From Streptomyces sp. JJ36 (lineage in GTDB: Bacteria > Actinomycetota > Actinomycetes > Streptomycetales > Streptomycetaceae): a stretch of 64,000 nucleotides of DNA. The notes under the pieces were generated by a model, which saw nothing but the letters and a program-made list of their open reading frames with translations, made no database searches and was not told the DNA's origin. A program made the translations under genes and the position numbers. Position 1 is the stretch's first letter. Each line of letters opens with the position of its first letter. The stretch covers positions 1 to 64,000 of the forward strand of contig NZ_JACYHE010000019.1 in NCBI RefSeq assembly GCF_021696945.1. The letters run 5' to 3'. Shown here piece by piece: positions 38,942 through 48,555 of this stretch.

Positions 38942-41900
38942 TCAGACCTCTTCGACGCTGCTCGGCTCGCGCCGGGACAGGTCGATACCGAGCTCTTCCG
39001 CGGCGCGGAAGACGTCCTCGTCGGTGTCGCGCATCTCGATGGACATGCCGTCCGAGGACAGCACCTCCACGTTGAGGCAGAGCGACTGCATCTCCTTGAT
39101 GAGCACCTTGAAGGACTCCGGGATGCCCGGCTCGGGGATGTTCTCGCCCTTGACGATGGCCTCGTAGACCTTCACGCGGCCGGTGACGTCGTCGGACTTG
39201 ATGGTCAGCAGCTCCTGGAGCGCGTAGGCGGCGCCGTACGCCTCCAGCGCCCACACCTCCATCTCACCGAAGCGCTGGCCGCCGAACTGGGCCTTACCAC
39301 CCAGCGGCTGCTGGGTGATCATGCTGTACGGGCCGGTGGACCGGGCGTGCAGCTTGTCGTCGACCAGGTGGTGCAGCTTGAGGATGTACATGTACCCGAT
39401 CGAGATCGGGTCCGGGAACGGCTCGCCGGAGCGGCCGTCGAACAGGCGCGCCTTGCCGGACGGCTGGACCAGCCGGTCGCCGTCGCGGTTGGGGGTCGTG
39501 GACTCGAAGAGACCGGCGATCTCGTCCTCACGGGCGCCGTCGAAGACCGGGGTGGCGACGTTGGTGCCGCCCTCGACCTCGTGCGCGTCGATCGCGGCCA
39601 GCCGCTTCTTCCACTCCTCGTCCAGGCCCTCGACCTTCCAGCCCTGGGAGGCGAGCCAGCCCAGGTGGATCTCCAGGACCTGACCCGGGTTCATCCGGGA
39701 GGGGACGCCCAGCGGGTTCAGGATGACGTCGACCGGGGTGCCGTCCTCCAGGAACGGCATGTCCTCGACCGGCAGGATCTTCGAGATGACGCCCTTGTTG
39801 CCGTGGCGGCCGGCGAGCTTGTCACCGTCGGTGATCTTGCGCTTCTGCGCGACGTAGACACGGACGAGCTGGTTGACGCCCGGGGGCAGCTCGTCGCCCT
39901 CCTCGCGGTCGAAGACGCGGACGCCGATGACCTTGCCGGTCTCGCCGTGCGGCACCTTCAGCGAGGTGTCGCGGACCTCGCGGGCCTTCTCGCCGAAGAT
40001 CGCGCGCAGCAGCCGCTCCTCCGGGGTCAGCTCGGTCTCGCCCTTCGGGGTGACCTTGCCGACCAGGATGTCGCCCGCCTCGACCTCGGCACCGATGCGG
40101 ATGATGCCGCGCTCGTCGAGGTCGGCGAGGACCTCCTCGGAGACGTTCGGGATGTCCCGGGTGATCTCCTCCGGGCCGAGCTTGGTGTCCCGGGCGTCGA
40201 CCTCGTGCTCCTCGATGTGGATCGAGGAGAGGACGTCGTCCTGCACGAGGCGCTGCGACAGGATGATCGCGTCCTCGTAGTTGTAGCCCTCCCACGGCAT
40301 GAAGGCGACCAGCAGGTTCTTGCCGAGGGCCATCTCGCCGTCCTCGGTGGACGGGCCGTCGGCCAGCACCTGGTCGACCACGACCCGGTCGCCCTCGTCG
40401 ACCAGGACCTTCTGGTTGAAGGAGGTGCCCTGGTTGGACCGGGAGAACTTGGCGATGCGGTACGTGGTGTACGTGCCGTCGTCGTTGGCCACCGTGACGT
40501 AGTCCGCGGAGACCTCCTGGACCACGCCCTCCTTCTCGGCCTTGATCACGTCGCCGGCGTCCACCGCGCAGCGGTACTCCATGCCGGTGCCGACCAGCGG
40601 CGACTCGGTCTTGATGAGCGGCACGGCCTGCCGCATCATGTTCGACCCCATGAGCGCACGGTTGGCGTCGTCGTGCTCCAGGAAGGGGATCATGGCGGTC
40701 GCCACCGACACCATCTGGCGCGGCGAGACGTCCATGTAGTCCACGTCGTCGCCCGGGATCAGGTCGACCTCGCCGCCGCGGCGGCGGATCAGCACCCGGT
40801 CCTCGGCGAACCGCATCTCCTCCGTCAGCGGCGCGTTCGCCTGCGCGATGACGAAGCGGTCCTCCTCGTCGGCGGTGAGGTAGTGCACCTCGTCGGTGAC
40901 CACGCCGTCGACGACCTTGCGGTACGGGGTCTCCACAAAGCCGAAGGCGTTGACCCGGCCGTAGGAGGCCAGCGAGCCGATCAGACCGATGTTCGGGCCC
41001 TCGGGGGTCTCGATCGGGCACATCCGGCCGTAGTGCGACGGGTGCACGTCACGGACCTCGAAGCCGGCCCGCTCACGGGAGAGACCGCCCGGGCCCAGCG
41101 CCGACAGACGGCGCTTGTGGGTCAGCCCGGAGAGCGGGTTGGTCTGGTCCATGAACTGGGAGAGCTGGCTGGTGCCGAAGAACTCCTTGATGGAGGCGAC
41201 GACCGGCCGGATGTTGATCAGGGTCTGCGGCGTGATCGCCTCGACGTCCTGGGTGGTCATCCGCTCCCGGACCACACGCTCCATCCGGGCCAGACCGGTG
41301 CGCACCTGGTTCTGGATGAGCTCGCCGACGTTCCGCAGGCGGCGGTTGCCGAAGTGGTCGATGTCGTCGGTCTCGACGACGATCAGGTCGCCCTCGCCGG
41401 ACCGCGCCTCGGTCTCGCCGGCGTGCAGCTTCACCAGGTACTTGATCGTGGCGATGACGTCGGCGTTGGTGAGCACGCCGGACTCCAGCGGCTCGTCACC
41501 GCCGAGCTTCTTGTTGATCTTGTACCGGCCGACCTTGGCCAGGTCGTAGCGCTTCGGGTTGAAGTAGAGGTTCTCCAGCAGCGTCTGCGCGGCCTCGCGG
41601 GTCGGCGGCTCCCCCGGACGCAGCTTGCGGTAGATGTCCAGCAGCGCGTCGTCCTGGCCCTGGGTGTGGTCCTTCTCCAGGGTGGCGCGCATGGACTCGT
41701 ACTGGCCGAACTCCTCCAGGATCTGGTCGTTCGTCCAGCCGAGCGCCTTGAGCAGGACGGTCACCGACTGCTTGCGCTTGCGGTCGATGCGCACACCGAC
41801 CATGTCGCGCTTGTCGATCTCCATCTCCAGCCAGGCACCCCGGGACGGGATGATCTTGGCGGAGAAGATGTCCTTGTCGGAGGTCTTGTCGATCGAGCTG

Positions 41901-42427
41901 TCGAAGTAGACACCCGGCGAGCGGACGAGCTGCGAGACCACGACACGCTCGGTGCCGTTGATCACGAAGGTGCCCTTGTTGGTCATGAGCGGGAAGTCGC
42001 CCATGAAGACCGTCTGGGACTTGATCTCGCCGGTCTCGTTGTTGGTGAACTCGGCGGTGACGAAGAGCGGGGCCGCGTAGGTGAAGTCGCGCTCCTTGCA
42101 CTCGTCGATGGAGTTCTTCGGCGGCTCGAAGCGGTGATCGCGGAAGGTCAGCGACATCGACCCGGAGAAGTCCTCGATCGGGGAGATCTCCTCGAAGATC
42201 TCTTCCAGACCGGACTTGGTCGGGACGTCCTGACCACTGTCCAGCGCGGCCTCGACGCGAGCCTTCCATGCATCGTTGCCGAGAAGCCAGTCGAAGGACT
42301 CGGTCTGGAGCGCAAGGAGGTTCGGAACCCCGAGAGGTTCCTTGATCTTCGCAAAGGAGATACGCAGCGGGGCGGTGCTGGCGCCGTTGTTCGAAATGGC
42401 GGTCGAGGCGTTGCGCGAGGCGGCCAA
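38942..42427 (-). CDS. rpoB: RNA polymerase beta subunit
   Basis: 1161 residues when started at TTG 42427 ([13 protein letters not shown]), which has GGAAGG 8 bases upstream and equals the family length; an ATG 13 codons upstream gives an unusual extension. The rifampicin pocket reads [19 protein letters not shown] and then [15 protein letters not shown]. His526, Arg529, Ser531 and Leu533 equivalents are wild type, but the position equal to E. coli Asn518 is Thr (codon ACC at 41143-41141). Other landmarks are [20 protein letters not shown] and [14 protein letters not shown] [16 protein letters not shown]. It has its own promoter. Confidence 0.98.
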   Translation of the reverse strand: MAASRNASTAISNNGASTAPLRISFAKIKEPLGVPNLLALQTESFDWLLGNDAWKARVEAALDSGQDVPTKSGLEEIFEEISPIEDFSGSMSLTFRDHRFEPPKNSIDECKERDFTYAAPLFVTAEFTNNETGEIKSQTVFMGDFPLMTNKGTFVINGTERVVVSQLVRSPGVYFDSSIDKTSDKDIFSAKIIPSRGAWLEMEIDKRDMVGVRIDRKRKQSVTVLLKALGWTNDQILEEFGQYESMRATLEKDHTQGQDDALLDIYRKLRPGEPPTREAAQTLLENLYFNPKRYDLAKVGRYKINKKLGGDEPLESGVLTNADVIATIKYLVKLHAGETEARSGEGDLIVVETDDIDHFGNRRLRNVGELIQNQVRTGLARMERVVRERMTTQDVEAITPQTLINIRPVVASIKEFFGTSQLSQFMDQTNPLSGLTHKRRLSALGPGGLSRERAGFEVRDVHPSHYGRMCPIETPEGPNIGLIGSLASYGRVNAFGFVETPYRKVVDGVVTDEVHYLTADEEDRFVIAQANAPLTEEMRFAEDRVLIRRRGGEVDLIPGDDVDYMDVSPRQMVSVATAMIPFLEHDDANRALMGSNMMRQAVPLIKTESPLVGTGMEYRCAVDAGDVIKAEKEGVVQEVSADYVTVANDDGTYTTYRIAKFSRSNQGTSFNQKVLVDEGDRVVVDQVLADGPSTEDGEMALGKNLLVAFMPWEGYNYEDAIILSQRLVQDDVLSSIHIEEHEVDARDTKLGPEEITRDIPNVSEEVLADLDERGIIRIGAEVEAGDILVGKVTPKGETELTPEERLLRAIFGEKAREVRDTSLKVPHGETGKVIGVRVFDREEGDELPPGVNQLVRVYVAQKRKITDGDKLAGRHGNKGVISKILPVEDMPFLEDGTPVDVILNPLGVPSRMNPGQVLEIHLGWLASQGWKVEGLDEEWKKRLAAIDAHEVEGGTNVATPVFDGAREDEIAGLFESTTPNRDGDRLVQPSGKARLFDGRSGEPFPDPISIGYMYILKLHHLVDDKLHARSTGPYSMITQQPLGGKAQFGGQRFGEMEVWALEAYGAAYALQELLTIKSDDVTGRVKVYEAIVKGENIPEPGIPESFKVLIKEMQSLCLNVEVLSSDGMSIEMRDTDEDVFRAAEELGIDLSRREPSSVEEV

Positions 42428-42519
42428 GAGGGGGTCCTTCCGAGGGCTCGGACTCACTACGCGCATACCGGTGCCCCTGGTGACGGGCAGGGAGCAGCTA
42501 ATAGGCAGCGCAAAGGGTC

Positions 42520-42548
42520 AGTGTAGCCACTAGGCCCACTGATGTCCA
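42520..42548 (-). promoter_or_regulatory. Promoter of rpoBC
   Basis: Minus-strand TGGACA (42548-42543), 17-base spacer, TACACT (42525-42520). The predicted start is near 42513, about 86 nt before the TTG start of rpoB. Confidence 0.75.
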
Positions 42549-42824
42549 GAGCGGAATCCCGGAGACTGGCGCAGTGCCACTCTCCCCCTCTCGATCTGCT
42601 GTGTTAGGCGACAACCTACGCGAGAAGTGCCGCACGCACTGCCCACGCTGCCGACGCATGTCGATGCTTCCCGCTTCGCCCGCGATCCATGCCTCGGAAC
42701 CTGGATCGATGTGACGACGCGTCCCGAGAATTACGCGCTGCGTGCCATTCGTCAAGGCCCCCAGGACAGCGAAGATCACCATACCCGCCCGTCCCGGCGG
42801 GGCAAGGAAGCCGTCACCGGACGA
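42549..42824. other. Gene-free, lower-GC gap between rplL terminator and rpoB promoter
   Basis: 276 bases with visibly more A/T than the surroundings. Plus-strand reading frames here have poor codon structure. A processed RNA is possible if rplJL transcripts read through toward rpoB, but no specific structure was recognised. Confidence 0.4.
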
Positions 42825-42860
42825 CGGAGGGCGGTCACCCGCACGGGTGACCGCCCTCCG
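42825..42860 (-). terminator. Strong hairpin after rplL
   Basis: Perfect 16-bp stem CGGAGGGCGGTCACCC / GGGTGACCGCCCTCCG, loop GCAC, 124 bases after the rplL stop. It may terminate most rplJL transcripts or be an RNase III site. Confidence 0.75.
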
Positions 42861-42983
42861 GTACGGCTCTGCCACGTGGGTCATCCGACCCCGTGAGTGA
42901 CCAGTGTCACGGCGCTTCCCCGCCCGGGCGGGGGCAGCGGTCCGCGACACGCGGCCCGCACTCGCTTCGCGTGTGCGTACGCG

Positions 42984-43376
42984 TCACTTGACCTCGACGG
43001 AGGCGCCGGCGCCCTCGAGGGACTCCTTGGCCTTGTCCGCGGCGTCCTTGGCGACCTTCTCGAGGACCGGCTTCGGGGTGCCGTCCACGAGCTCCTTGGC
43101 CTCCTTCAGACCCAGCGAGGTCAGCTCCCGCACGACCTTGATGACCTGGATCTTCTTGTCGCCCGCACCGGTGAGGATGACGTCGAACTCGTCCTGCTCC
43201 TCCTCGGCGGCGGCACCCTCGCCACCGCCCTGGCCCGGGGCGGCCACGACGGCGGCGGCCGGCGCGGCGGCCTCGACGTCGAAGCGGTCCTCGAACTTCT
43301 TCACGAAGTCGGAGAGCTCGACGAGGGTCATCTCCTCGAACTGCGCGAGCAGCTCGTCCTGGCTGAGCTTCGCCAT
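42984..43376 (-). CDS. rplL: 50S ribosomal protein L7/L12
   Basis: 130 residues; stalk protein that recruits translational GTPases. N-terminal dimerisation part ([29 protein letters not shown]), an Ala/Gly/Gln hinge ([20 protein letters not shown]), and the globular C-terminal domain ([31 protein letters not shown]). Made with L10 from one leader-controlled unit. Confidence 0.99.
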   Translation of the reverse strand: MAKLSQDELLAQFEEMTLVELSDFVKKFEDRFDVEAAAPAAAVVAAPGQGGGEGAAAEEEQDEFDVILTGAGDKKIQVIKVVRELTSLGLKEAKELVDGTPKPVLEKVAKDAADKAKESLEGAGASVEVK

Positions 43377-43481
43377 GGTGGCGGTCCTTCCACTAGATCG
43401 GCTGGTGCCGGATGTCGTACATGTCGGCGGGCGTACTCGGGCCCGCTGCGACCGGGCGGAACGGCGCGGTGGGAACCGTGC

Positions 43482-44051
43482 CTACTCCGACTCGGCCTCG
43501 GCGGGAGCCGGCGTACCGGCACCGCCCTGCTCGCGCTTGTCGCGAAGCGCGTCCGCGGTGCGGACCATCTTCGACAGCGGGGCCTGGAAGGTCGCCGCGG
43601 CCTTGGCCATGGACGCCTTCATGCCGCCGGCAAGCTTGCTGAGCAGCACCTCGCGGGACTCGAGGTCCGCGAGCTTGTTGATGTCGACGGCCGTCATCGG
43701 GCTGCCGTCGACGATGCCGCCCTTGATCACGAGGGCGGGGTGGGCCTTCGCGAAGTCACGCAGACCCTTCGCCGCCTCGACCGGGTCGCCGGTCACGAAG
43801 GCGACGGCCGACGAGCCGGTGAAGTACTCGTCGAGCTCGTTGATCCCGGCCTCATTGGCCGCGATCTTGGTGAGCGTGTTCTTCACGATGCGGTACTGGG
43901 CGTTCCCACCGAGCGAACGGCGCAGGTCCTTGAGCTGCGCCACGGTGAGACCGGTGTACGCGGTCACGACGGCCGCGCTGGAGTTGTGGAACTTGTCCGT
44001 CATCTCCTCGACGGCGGCGACCTTGTCAGGGGCGACCCGCTCCCTGGCCAT
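43482..44051 (-). CDS. rplJ: 50S ribosomal protein L10
   Basis: 189 residues; stalk base. [20 protein letters not shown] start, [22 protein letters not shown] rRNA-binding part, and a C-terminal helix that carries L7/L12 dimers, ending in an Ala/Glu tail. The L10-(L7/L12) complex is expected to bind the leader upstream and repress its own translation. ATG start, 105 bases before rplL. Confidence 0.99.
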   Translation of the reverse strand: MARERVAPDKVAAVEEMTDKFHNSSAAVVTAYTGLTVAQLKDLRRSLGGNAQYRIVKNTLTKIAANEAGINELDEYFTGSSAVAFVTGDPVEAAKGLRDFAKAHPALVIKGGIVDGSPMTAVDINKLADLESREVLLSKLAGGMKASMAKAAATFQAPLSKMVRTADALRDKREQGGAGTPAPAEAESE

Positions 44052-44272
44052 GAGCCTCGGCCTCCTTCCGGGTGTTCAGGACCGCACGGAAGGGGCTGTG
44101 AACGACGAAACGCCCCGGCGCAGGCGCACGGGGCGAGGCTCGACCGGACAGGCCGCACGGGCCTCCTCCGGGAGCTCTTCCGGTCACCTGCGCAGGTCGT
44201 CCGCCGCGAGCGGAACCTTCGGCCGCTGCACCCTCTGCACGGGCGCACCGGCGACCAGCGGTCTTTGGCTAC
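44052..44272 (-). promoter_or_regulatory. L10-type leader of rplJL
   Basis: About 220 nt between the predicted start and rplJ with no gene. Near the 5' end it contains GTAGCCAAAGACCGCTGGTC, which resembles the kink-turn/K-loop part of known L10 leaders. A terminator-like stem lies further on (44111-44135). Autoregulation by L10 is established in many bacteria; this leader assignment is by resemblance. Confidence 0.65.
44111..44135 (-). terminator. Attenuator-like hairpin in the rplJ leader
   Basis: Minus-strand CGCCCCG...CGGGGCG with an inner GCGC/GCGC pairing, followed at once by TTTCGTCGTT. The T-rich run is rare in this GC-rich genome and makes it a good candidate for premature termination. 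Confidence 0.55.
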
Positions 44273-44278
44273 CCCAGG

Positions 44279-44307
44279 AGAATACGCGAGCGGGCCCGGG
44301 CCGCCAA
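44279..44307 (-). promoter_or_regulatory. Promoter of rplJL
   Basis: Minus-strand TTGGCG (44307-44302), 17-base spacer, TATTCT (44284-44279). The -35 lies in the loop of the upstream gene's terminator hairpin, and the spacer overlaps one of its arms. Confidence 0.65.
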
Positions 44308-44325
44308 ATCCGGTCCCGGGCCCGC
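44290..44325 (-). terminator. Terminator of the lipoprotein gene
   Basis: Perfect 11-bp stem GCGGGCCCGGG / CCCGGGCCCGC with a 14-base loop, 41 bases after the stop of the lipoprotein gene. Confidence 0.7.
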
Positions 44326-44365
44326 CCGCGCCGCCGGTGCCCGGCAGGCCCGGTCGGCAGGTCCG

Positions 44366-45244
44366 TCAGCTCAGCTCGGTGAAGTCCACCCAGTCGCTCT
44401 CGGCCGGCGCCTCGACGGTGACCGCGGTGCCGTAGTCCGAGTAGTAGACCGTCGAGTCGAAGTCGGTGCCGCTGGTGCTGTCGGCCTTCTCCCGCTTCTT
44501 CACCAGCAGGTCGTCCTCGTCGATCCAGAGGTCGATGGTCTCCTTCTCCATGCCCATCGTCTCGAGCTGGTCCTGGAGGGCCTGCAGGTCCGCCTCGGAG
44601 AGGTCCTGGGACTGCATCCGGGCCAGCTCGGCGACCTTGAAGCTGCCGCGGTAGTGGGTGGTCTGCTCGCCGCGCACGGTCTCCGTGCCGACCTTCTTCA
44701 CCTCGCCGGTGGCCAGCAGCAGGTCCACGGAGCGCGACGGGTTGTTGTTCTGGAGCTGGTCCTTCATGAAGGCGCCGGCCGGGCCCAGCTTCTCCGCCAG
44801 CTTGTCGTAGTCGTACTTGATCCAGTGCGCGCCGCCGCCCGCGGTGGAGGCGAACTCGTCGCCCATGTTCACGTAGTAGGCGTCCTCGAGGTAGCGCGTC
44901 GGCGTCGGCTTGCCGTCGACCGGGCTGCCCGCGACGATGCCGCCCCGCTGGACGACCGACATCTCGCCGGTCATCCCGCCGCCGGACCAGTCCATGGCGC
45001 CTTCCATGGTGGTCGTCTGCTCGCCCCGCGGGGTGCCCTGTGTCGTGGTGCCCTCGACGGCCGCGGACTTCTGCTCGTCCGTGCTGTCCGAGGCCTTCTG
45101 CAGCGCCGCGATGGGCGAGAGCGAGTCGACCCGGTCCGAGCCCCCTCCGTCGCCGTCGCCGCCGCTCTTCTCGCTGCCGCAGGCGGTCAGGCCGGCCGTC
45201 AGCAGCACTCCCGCCGCCACCGCGACGATGCGGGTCCTGTGCAC
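44366..45244 (-). CDS. Lipoprotein, LppX/LprG-like beta fold (putative)
   Basis: 292 residues. Signal peptide with lipobox LTAC (AAGVLLTAGLTACGS), so the mature protein is anchored to the outer face of the membrane by lipid. Then a Ser/Gly/Asp-rich spacer and a domain with repeated amphipathic strands (KSAAVEGTTT, GAMDWSGGGMTGEMSVVQ, YYVNMGDEF, WIDEDDLLVKK). The layout resembles LppX/LprAFG-type lipid carriers of actinobacteria. I chose GTG 45244 (GGGGGGA upstream) over ATG 45256, because a -10-like TACGAT at 45265-45260 would start transcription at about the ATG. It sits between rplKA and rplJL, a position I recall in other Streptomyces. Confidence 0.82.
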   Translation of the reverse strand: MHRTRIVAVAAGVLLTAGLTACGSEKSGGDGDGGGSDRVDSLSPIAALQKASDSTDEQKSAAVEGTTTQGTPRGEQTTTMEGAMDWSGGGMTGEMSVVQRGGIVAGSPVDGKPTPTRYLEDAYYVNMGDEFASTAGGGAHWIKYDYDKLAEKLGPAGAFMKDQLQNNNPSRSVDLLLATGEVKKVGTETVRGEQTTHYRGSFKVAELARMQSQDLSEADLQALQDQLETMGMEKETIDLWIDEDDLLVKKREKADSTSGTDFDSTVYYSDYGTAVTVEAPAESDWVDFTELS

Positions 45245-45270
45245 GAGTCCCCCCATGATGATCGTATTGT

Positions 45271-45288
45271 CCCGGCACTTGTGTGCCG
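45271..45288. promoter_or_regulatory. Inverted repeat at the lipoprotein promoter
   Basis: CCGGCAC-TTGT-GTGCCGG, perfect 7-bp arms. It spans the -35/spacer region of a promoter whose -10 would be TACGAT (45265-45260). Possible repressor site. Confidence 0.4.
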
Positions 45289-45369
45289 GTACGACTGTAG
45301 CGGGTCCCCCTCCGCCGCCGCCGGGAGCGCCCGGTGCACGCCCCGCCGCGCGGGGTGCGCGACGCGTAC

Positions 45370-45409
45370 GGGCCGGTCCCCGCCCTCCGGGGAGAGCGGG
45401 GACCGGCCC
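45370..45409 (-). terminator. Terminator after rplA
   Basis: Perfect 14-bp stem GGGCCGGTCCCCGC / GCGGGGACCGGCCC with a 12-base loop, 50 bases after the rplA stop. Confidence 0.8.
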
Positions 45410-45459
45410 ATGGTGCGCGCGGGCGTACGCCCCCGTCGGAGCGTACGGCCGCCGGCGTC

Positions 45460-46182
45460 TCAGACGGCCGCGGGGTCCTCCTCCACGAGGAGGTTGCGGG
45501 TGCGGTTGCCGTCCACCGGGATGCCGGGGCCCATCGTGGTGGTGATGGTGGCCTTCTTCACGTACCGGCCCTTGGCGGCCGACGGCTTCAGCCGGACGAC
45601 CTCGTCCAGGGCGGCGGCGTAGTTCTCCACGAGCTGGGCGTCCTCGAAGGAGGTCTTGCCGATGATGAAGTGGAGGTTCGCGTGCTTGTCGACGCGGAAC
45701 TCGATCTTGCCGCCCTTGATGTCCGTGACGGCCTTGGCCACGTCCGGGGTGACGGTGCCGGTCTTCGGGTTCGGCATCAGGCCACGCGGACCGAGCACCC
45801 GGCCGAGGCGGCCGACCTTGCCCATCAGGTCCGGGGTGGCCACCACGGCGTCGAAGTCGAGCCGGCCCTTGGAGACCTCGTCGATCAGTTCGTCGGAGCC
45901 GACGATGTCGGCGCCCGCGGCTTCCGCGGCCGCTGCACGGTCGCCGGTCGCGAAGACCAGGACCCGGGCGGTCTTACCGGTGCCGTGCGGGAGGTTCACG
46001 GTGCCGCGGACCATCTGGTCCGCCTTGCGCGGGTCGACACCCAGACGCAGGGCGACCTCGACGGTCGCGTCGAACGAGGCCGTGGAGGTCTCCTTGGCCA
46101 GCCGGACCGCCTCGAGCGGGGCGTAGAGCTTCGCCCGGTCGACCTTGGCGTCCGCGCTGCGGAGGTTCTTGCTGCGCTTCAC
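45460..46182 (-). CDS. rplA: 50S ribosomal protein L1
   Basis: 240 residues from GTG 46182 ([20 protein letters not shown]) with AGGAGC upstream; the longer frame is not family-like. The L1 stalk protein helps E-site tRNA leave. Contains [40 protein letters not shown], the rRNA-binding signature. In other bacteria L1 represses its own operon; a target before rplK was not identified. Confidence 0.98.
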   Translation of the reverse strand: MKRSKNLRSADAKVDRAKLYAPLEAVRLAKETSTASFDATVEVALRLGVDPRKADQMVRGTVNLPHGTGKTARVLVFATGDRAAAAEAAGADIVGSDELIDEVSKGRLDFDAVVATPDLMGKVGRLGRVLGPRGLMPNPKTGTVTPDVAKAVTDIKGGKIEFRVDKHANLHFIIGKTSFEDAQLVENYAAALDEVVRLKPSAAKGRYVKKATITTTMGPGIPVDGNRTRNLLVEEDPAAV

Positions 46183-46288
46183 TGCTGCTCCTGCTGGTGA
46201 GATTCGGAGTCGTGGTACGGGCCGCGCAGGGCCCTCCCACGGGGGCGAGGCTGGCACCACCGGCTGCCCGGGGTGCGCGACCGCGAGG

Positions 46289-46723
46289 TCAGCCCTCGAT
46301 CGTGACGCCCATGGAACGGGCCGTACCGGCGATGATCTTCTCCGCCTGGTCCAGGTCGTTCGCGTTGAGGTCGGGCATCTTGGTCGTGGCGATCTCGCGC
46401 ACCTGCTCGCGCGTGACCTTGCCGACCTTGGTGGAGTGCGGCGTACCGGAGCCCTTCTCCAGGCCGGCGGCCTTGAGGATCATCTTGGCGGCCGGCGGCG
46501 TCTTGGTGACGAAGTCGAAGGAGCGGTCCTCGTAGACCGTGATCTCCACCGGGATGACCCACCCGCGCTGCGACTCCGTCGCGGCGTTGTAGGCCTTGCA
46601 GAACTCCATGATGTTGACGCCGTGCTGACCCAGCGCCGGGCCGACCGGCGGAGCCGGGTTCGCCGCACCGGCCTGGATCTGGAGCTTGATCAGCCCCGCG
46701 ACCTTCTTCTTCTTGGGAGGCAT
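46289..46723 (-). CDS. rplK: 50S ribosomal protein L11
   Basis: 144 residues. [32 protein letters not shown]: the proline-rich segment that binds thiopeptides is wild type. The C-terminal rRNA-binding domain ends [14 protein letters not shown]11 is needed for RelA activation in the stringent response. It starts the rplKA unit, about 200 bases from the flavoprotein gene. Confidence 0.99.
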   Translation of the reverse strand: MPPKKKKVAGLIKLQIQAGAANPAPPVGPALGQHGVNIMEFCKAYNAATESQRGWVIPVEITVYEDRSFDFVTKTPPAAKMILKAAGLEKGSGTPHSTKVGKVTREQVREIATTKMPDLNANDLDQAEKIIAGTARSMGVTIEG

Positions 46724-46929
46724 GCTCTCTCCGGGTCCTAGTGAGAGGTTCTTCCGCCTCCGCCGGCGACACCGGCGCGCATCGGCGCGTCCGGTCTGGT
46801 CAGCCGGATGGAGGCATACCGCACCACGATAGCCGGTACCGTCGCGAGTCCCGTAACCGGGCAGGTCAAGGCCGGTCCGGGACGGGCCGCCCGGGTCCGG
46901 CACCGGTGCGGGCGGCCGGGTCCGCGGGC

Positions 46930-48375
46930 TCAGCGCCCGGGGCGGATGTTCGCGTTGCGGTGGAACAGGTTACCGGGGTCGTACGCCGCCTTGACCGCCG
47001 CCAGCCGCTCGTAGTTCCGGCCGTAGCCCTCCCGCAGGAGCTGCTCACCCTCCTCCAGGAAGCCGGGGAAGTTGAGATAGACGCCGCCGGTGGAGAAACG
47101 ACGCAGGCCGGTGAAGGTGTCCCGGACCCATGCCACGTTCCGCTCCGTGTCGGCCGGGCGGTCCCAGTTCCCCTCGATGCCGAACAGCAGGGGCGCGCGG
47201 CGGTTGGCGAACGCGGTCTCCTCCTCGCCGACCCGCGCCATCGCCCCACCCTGGAACCAGACGTCGATGGTGGAGGCCGGCGAGGGCGCCACGGCGGCGC
47301 GCTCCGTGAGGTACCCGATCAGCTCGTCGCCGAGGCCGGGCGTGTTCACGGACTTCCAGTAGTACAGCCCACCGTCCGGGTAGTCGCCGTCCAGGAACCG
47401 CTGGGCCCGGGTCCAGTCCGTGATCTCACTGAGGTCGCAGAGCGGCTCGGCGACCTCCCGGAGCGGCCGGAGCGCGCGCTCCCCCGCCTCGCCCGCCGTC
47501 GCGCCCGCCTCCGGGAACACCGCCAGGACGGCCGCGAAGGGCTCCCCGTGCACCTCCGCCGGGAACTCCCCGGCCTCGGGTATCCGGCCGAGCACGGCCA
47601 GCGGCCCCGCCTCGCCGGGCACCTCCGCGACGTACCGCTCGCAGGCCCGCAGCACCTCCCGCACCCGCGCCAGCGGGTAGAACACCTGACACAGGAAGAC
47701 GCGGGGCCCCACCGGGTGGGCACGGAAGGTGAACGAGGTCACCACGCCGAAGTTCCCGCCGCCCCCGCGGAGCGCCCAGAAGAGGTCCCGGTGCTCCTCC
47801 GCGCTCGCCGTCACCACGGCGCCGTCGGCGGTGACGACCCGGGCGGACAGCAGATTGTCGCAGCTCAGACCGTACTTGCGCCGAAGCCAGCCGATGCCCC
47901 CGGAGAGCGTGAGCCCGGCGATTCCGGTCTCCGAGACCACGCCCAGCGGTACGGCCAGCCCGTGCCGCTGCGTGGCGGCGTCGACGTCACCCAGGGTGCA
48001 CCCGCCCTGCGCCCGGACGGTGGCCCGGGCGGGGTCGGTCCCGACCTCCCGCATCTCCGAGAGGTCGACCACCAGCCCGCCGTCGCTGACGGCATGGCCG
48101 GCCACCCCGTGCCCGCCGCCGCGCACGGCCGGCGCCAGACCGGTGTCGCGGGCGAACGCGACGGCTTCGGCCACGTCGCTCTCGTCGCGGCACCGGGCGA
48201 CGAGCGCGGGCCGCCGGTCGATCAAGCCGTTCCAGACCGTGCGCACCCGCTCGTACTCCCGGTCTCCGGGCTGCACCAGCCGCCCGTGCAGCCGACCGGA
48301 GAAGCGGTCCAGGTCGGGGCGGGGCGGAGTCGCGTGGGCAGTGGCTCCGCCGAGCCCTCCAGCGGTCTCGTTCAT
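46930..48375 (-). CDS. FAD-linked oxidase, berberine-bridge type (BBE)
   Basis: 481 residues from ATG 48375. FAD_binding_4 domain ([20 protein letters not shown]) and a C-terminal BBE element ([16 protein letters not shown]). The His in GGGHG and the Cys in [13 protein letters not shown] are the two residues that attach FAD in bicovalent members of this family, so double covalent attachment is predicted. No signal peptide, so it is cytosolic. Such enzymes oxidise alcohols, sugars or natural-product intermediates with O2; the substrate is unknown. It diverges from the alpha/beta hydrolase across 180 bases, perhaps a shared control region. Confidence 0.9.
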   Translation of the reverse strand: MNETAGGLGGATAHATPPRPDLDRFSGRLHGRLVQPGDREYERVRTVWNGLIDRRPALVARCRDESDVAEAVAFARDTGLAPAVRGGGHGVAGHAVSDGGLVVDLSEMREVGTDPARATVRAQGGCTLGDVDAATQRHGLAVPLGVVSETGIAGLTLSGGIGWLRRKYGLSCDNLLSARVVTADGAVVTASAEEHRDLFWALRGGGGNFGVVTSFTFRAHPVGPRVFLCQVFYPLARVREVLRACERYVAEVPGEAGPLAVLGRIPEAGEFPAEVHGEPFAAVLAVFPEAGATAGEAGERALRPLREVAEPLCDLSEITDWTRAQRFLDGDYPDGGLYYWKSVNTPGLGDELIGYLTERAAVAPSPASTIDVWFQGGAMARVGEEETAFANRRAPLLFGIEGNWDRPADTERNVAWVRDTFTGLRRFSTGGVYLNFPGFLEEGEQLLREGYGRNYERLAAVKAAYDPGNLFHRNANIRPGR

Positions 48376-48555
48376 GGCGCCCGCCTCCCGTTCACGGCGC
48401 TCGCCTCCCCTCCCAGCATCACGCCGCACGGCCGGGGACGCCATCCGGCCGCCCGCGGGTCGGACCGCCCCGCGGGCGGACCACCGCGCCCTGTGCCACG
48501 GTGGGAGAGCCCGGCCCACGGGCGCGGGCAGGGCGATCCGTGCGGGAGGCCGGCC

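Noticed and set aside
38870..42526. 1218-aa open frame opposite rpoB on the plus strand
   Set aside because: Same mirror effect; no ribosome binding site or motif.
42627..42896. 89-aa plus-strand frame between rplL and rpoB
   Set aside because: No ribosome binding site, random-looking composition, and it reads into the rplL terminator hairpin.
46866..46929. TTGACC at about 46877 on the minus strand as an rplK promoter
   Set aside because: No -10 hexamer at an acceptable distance.
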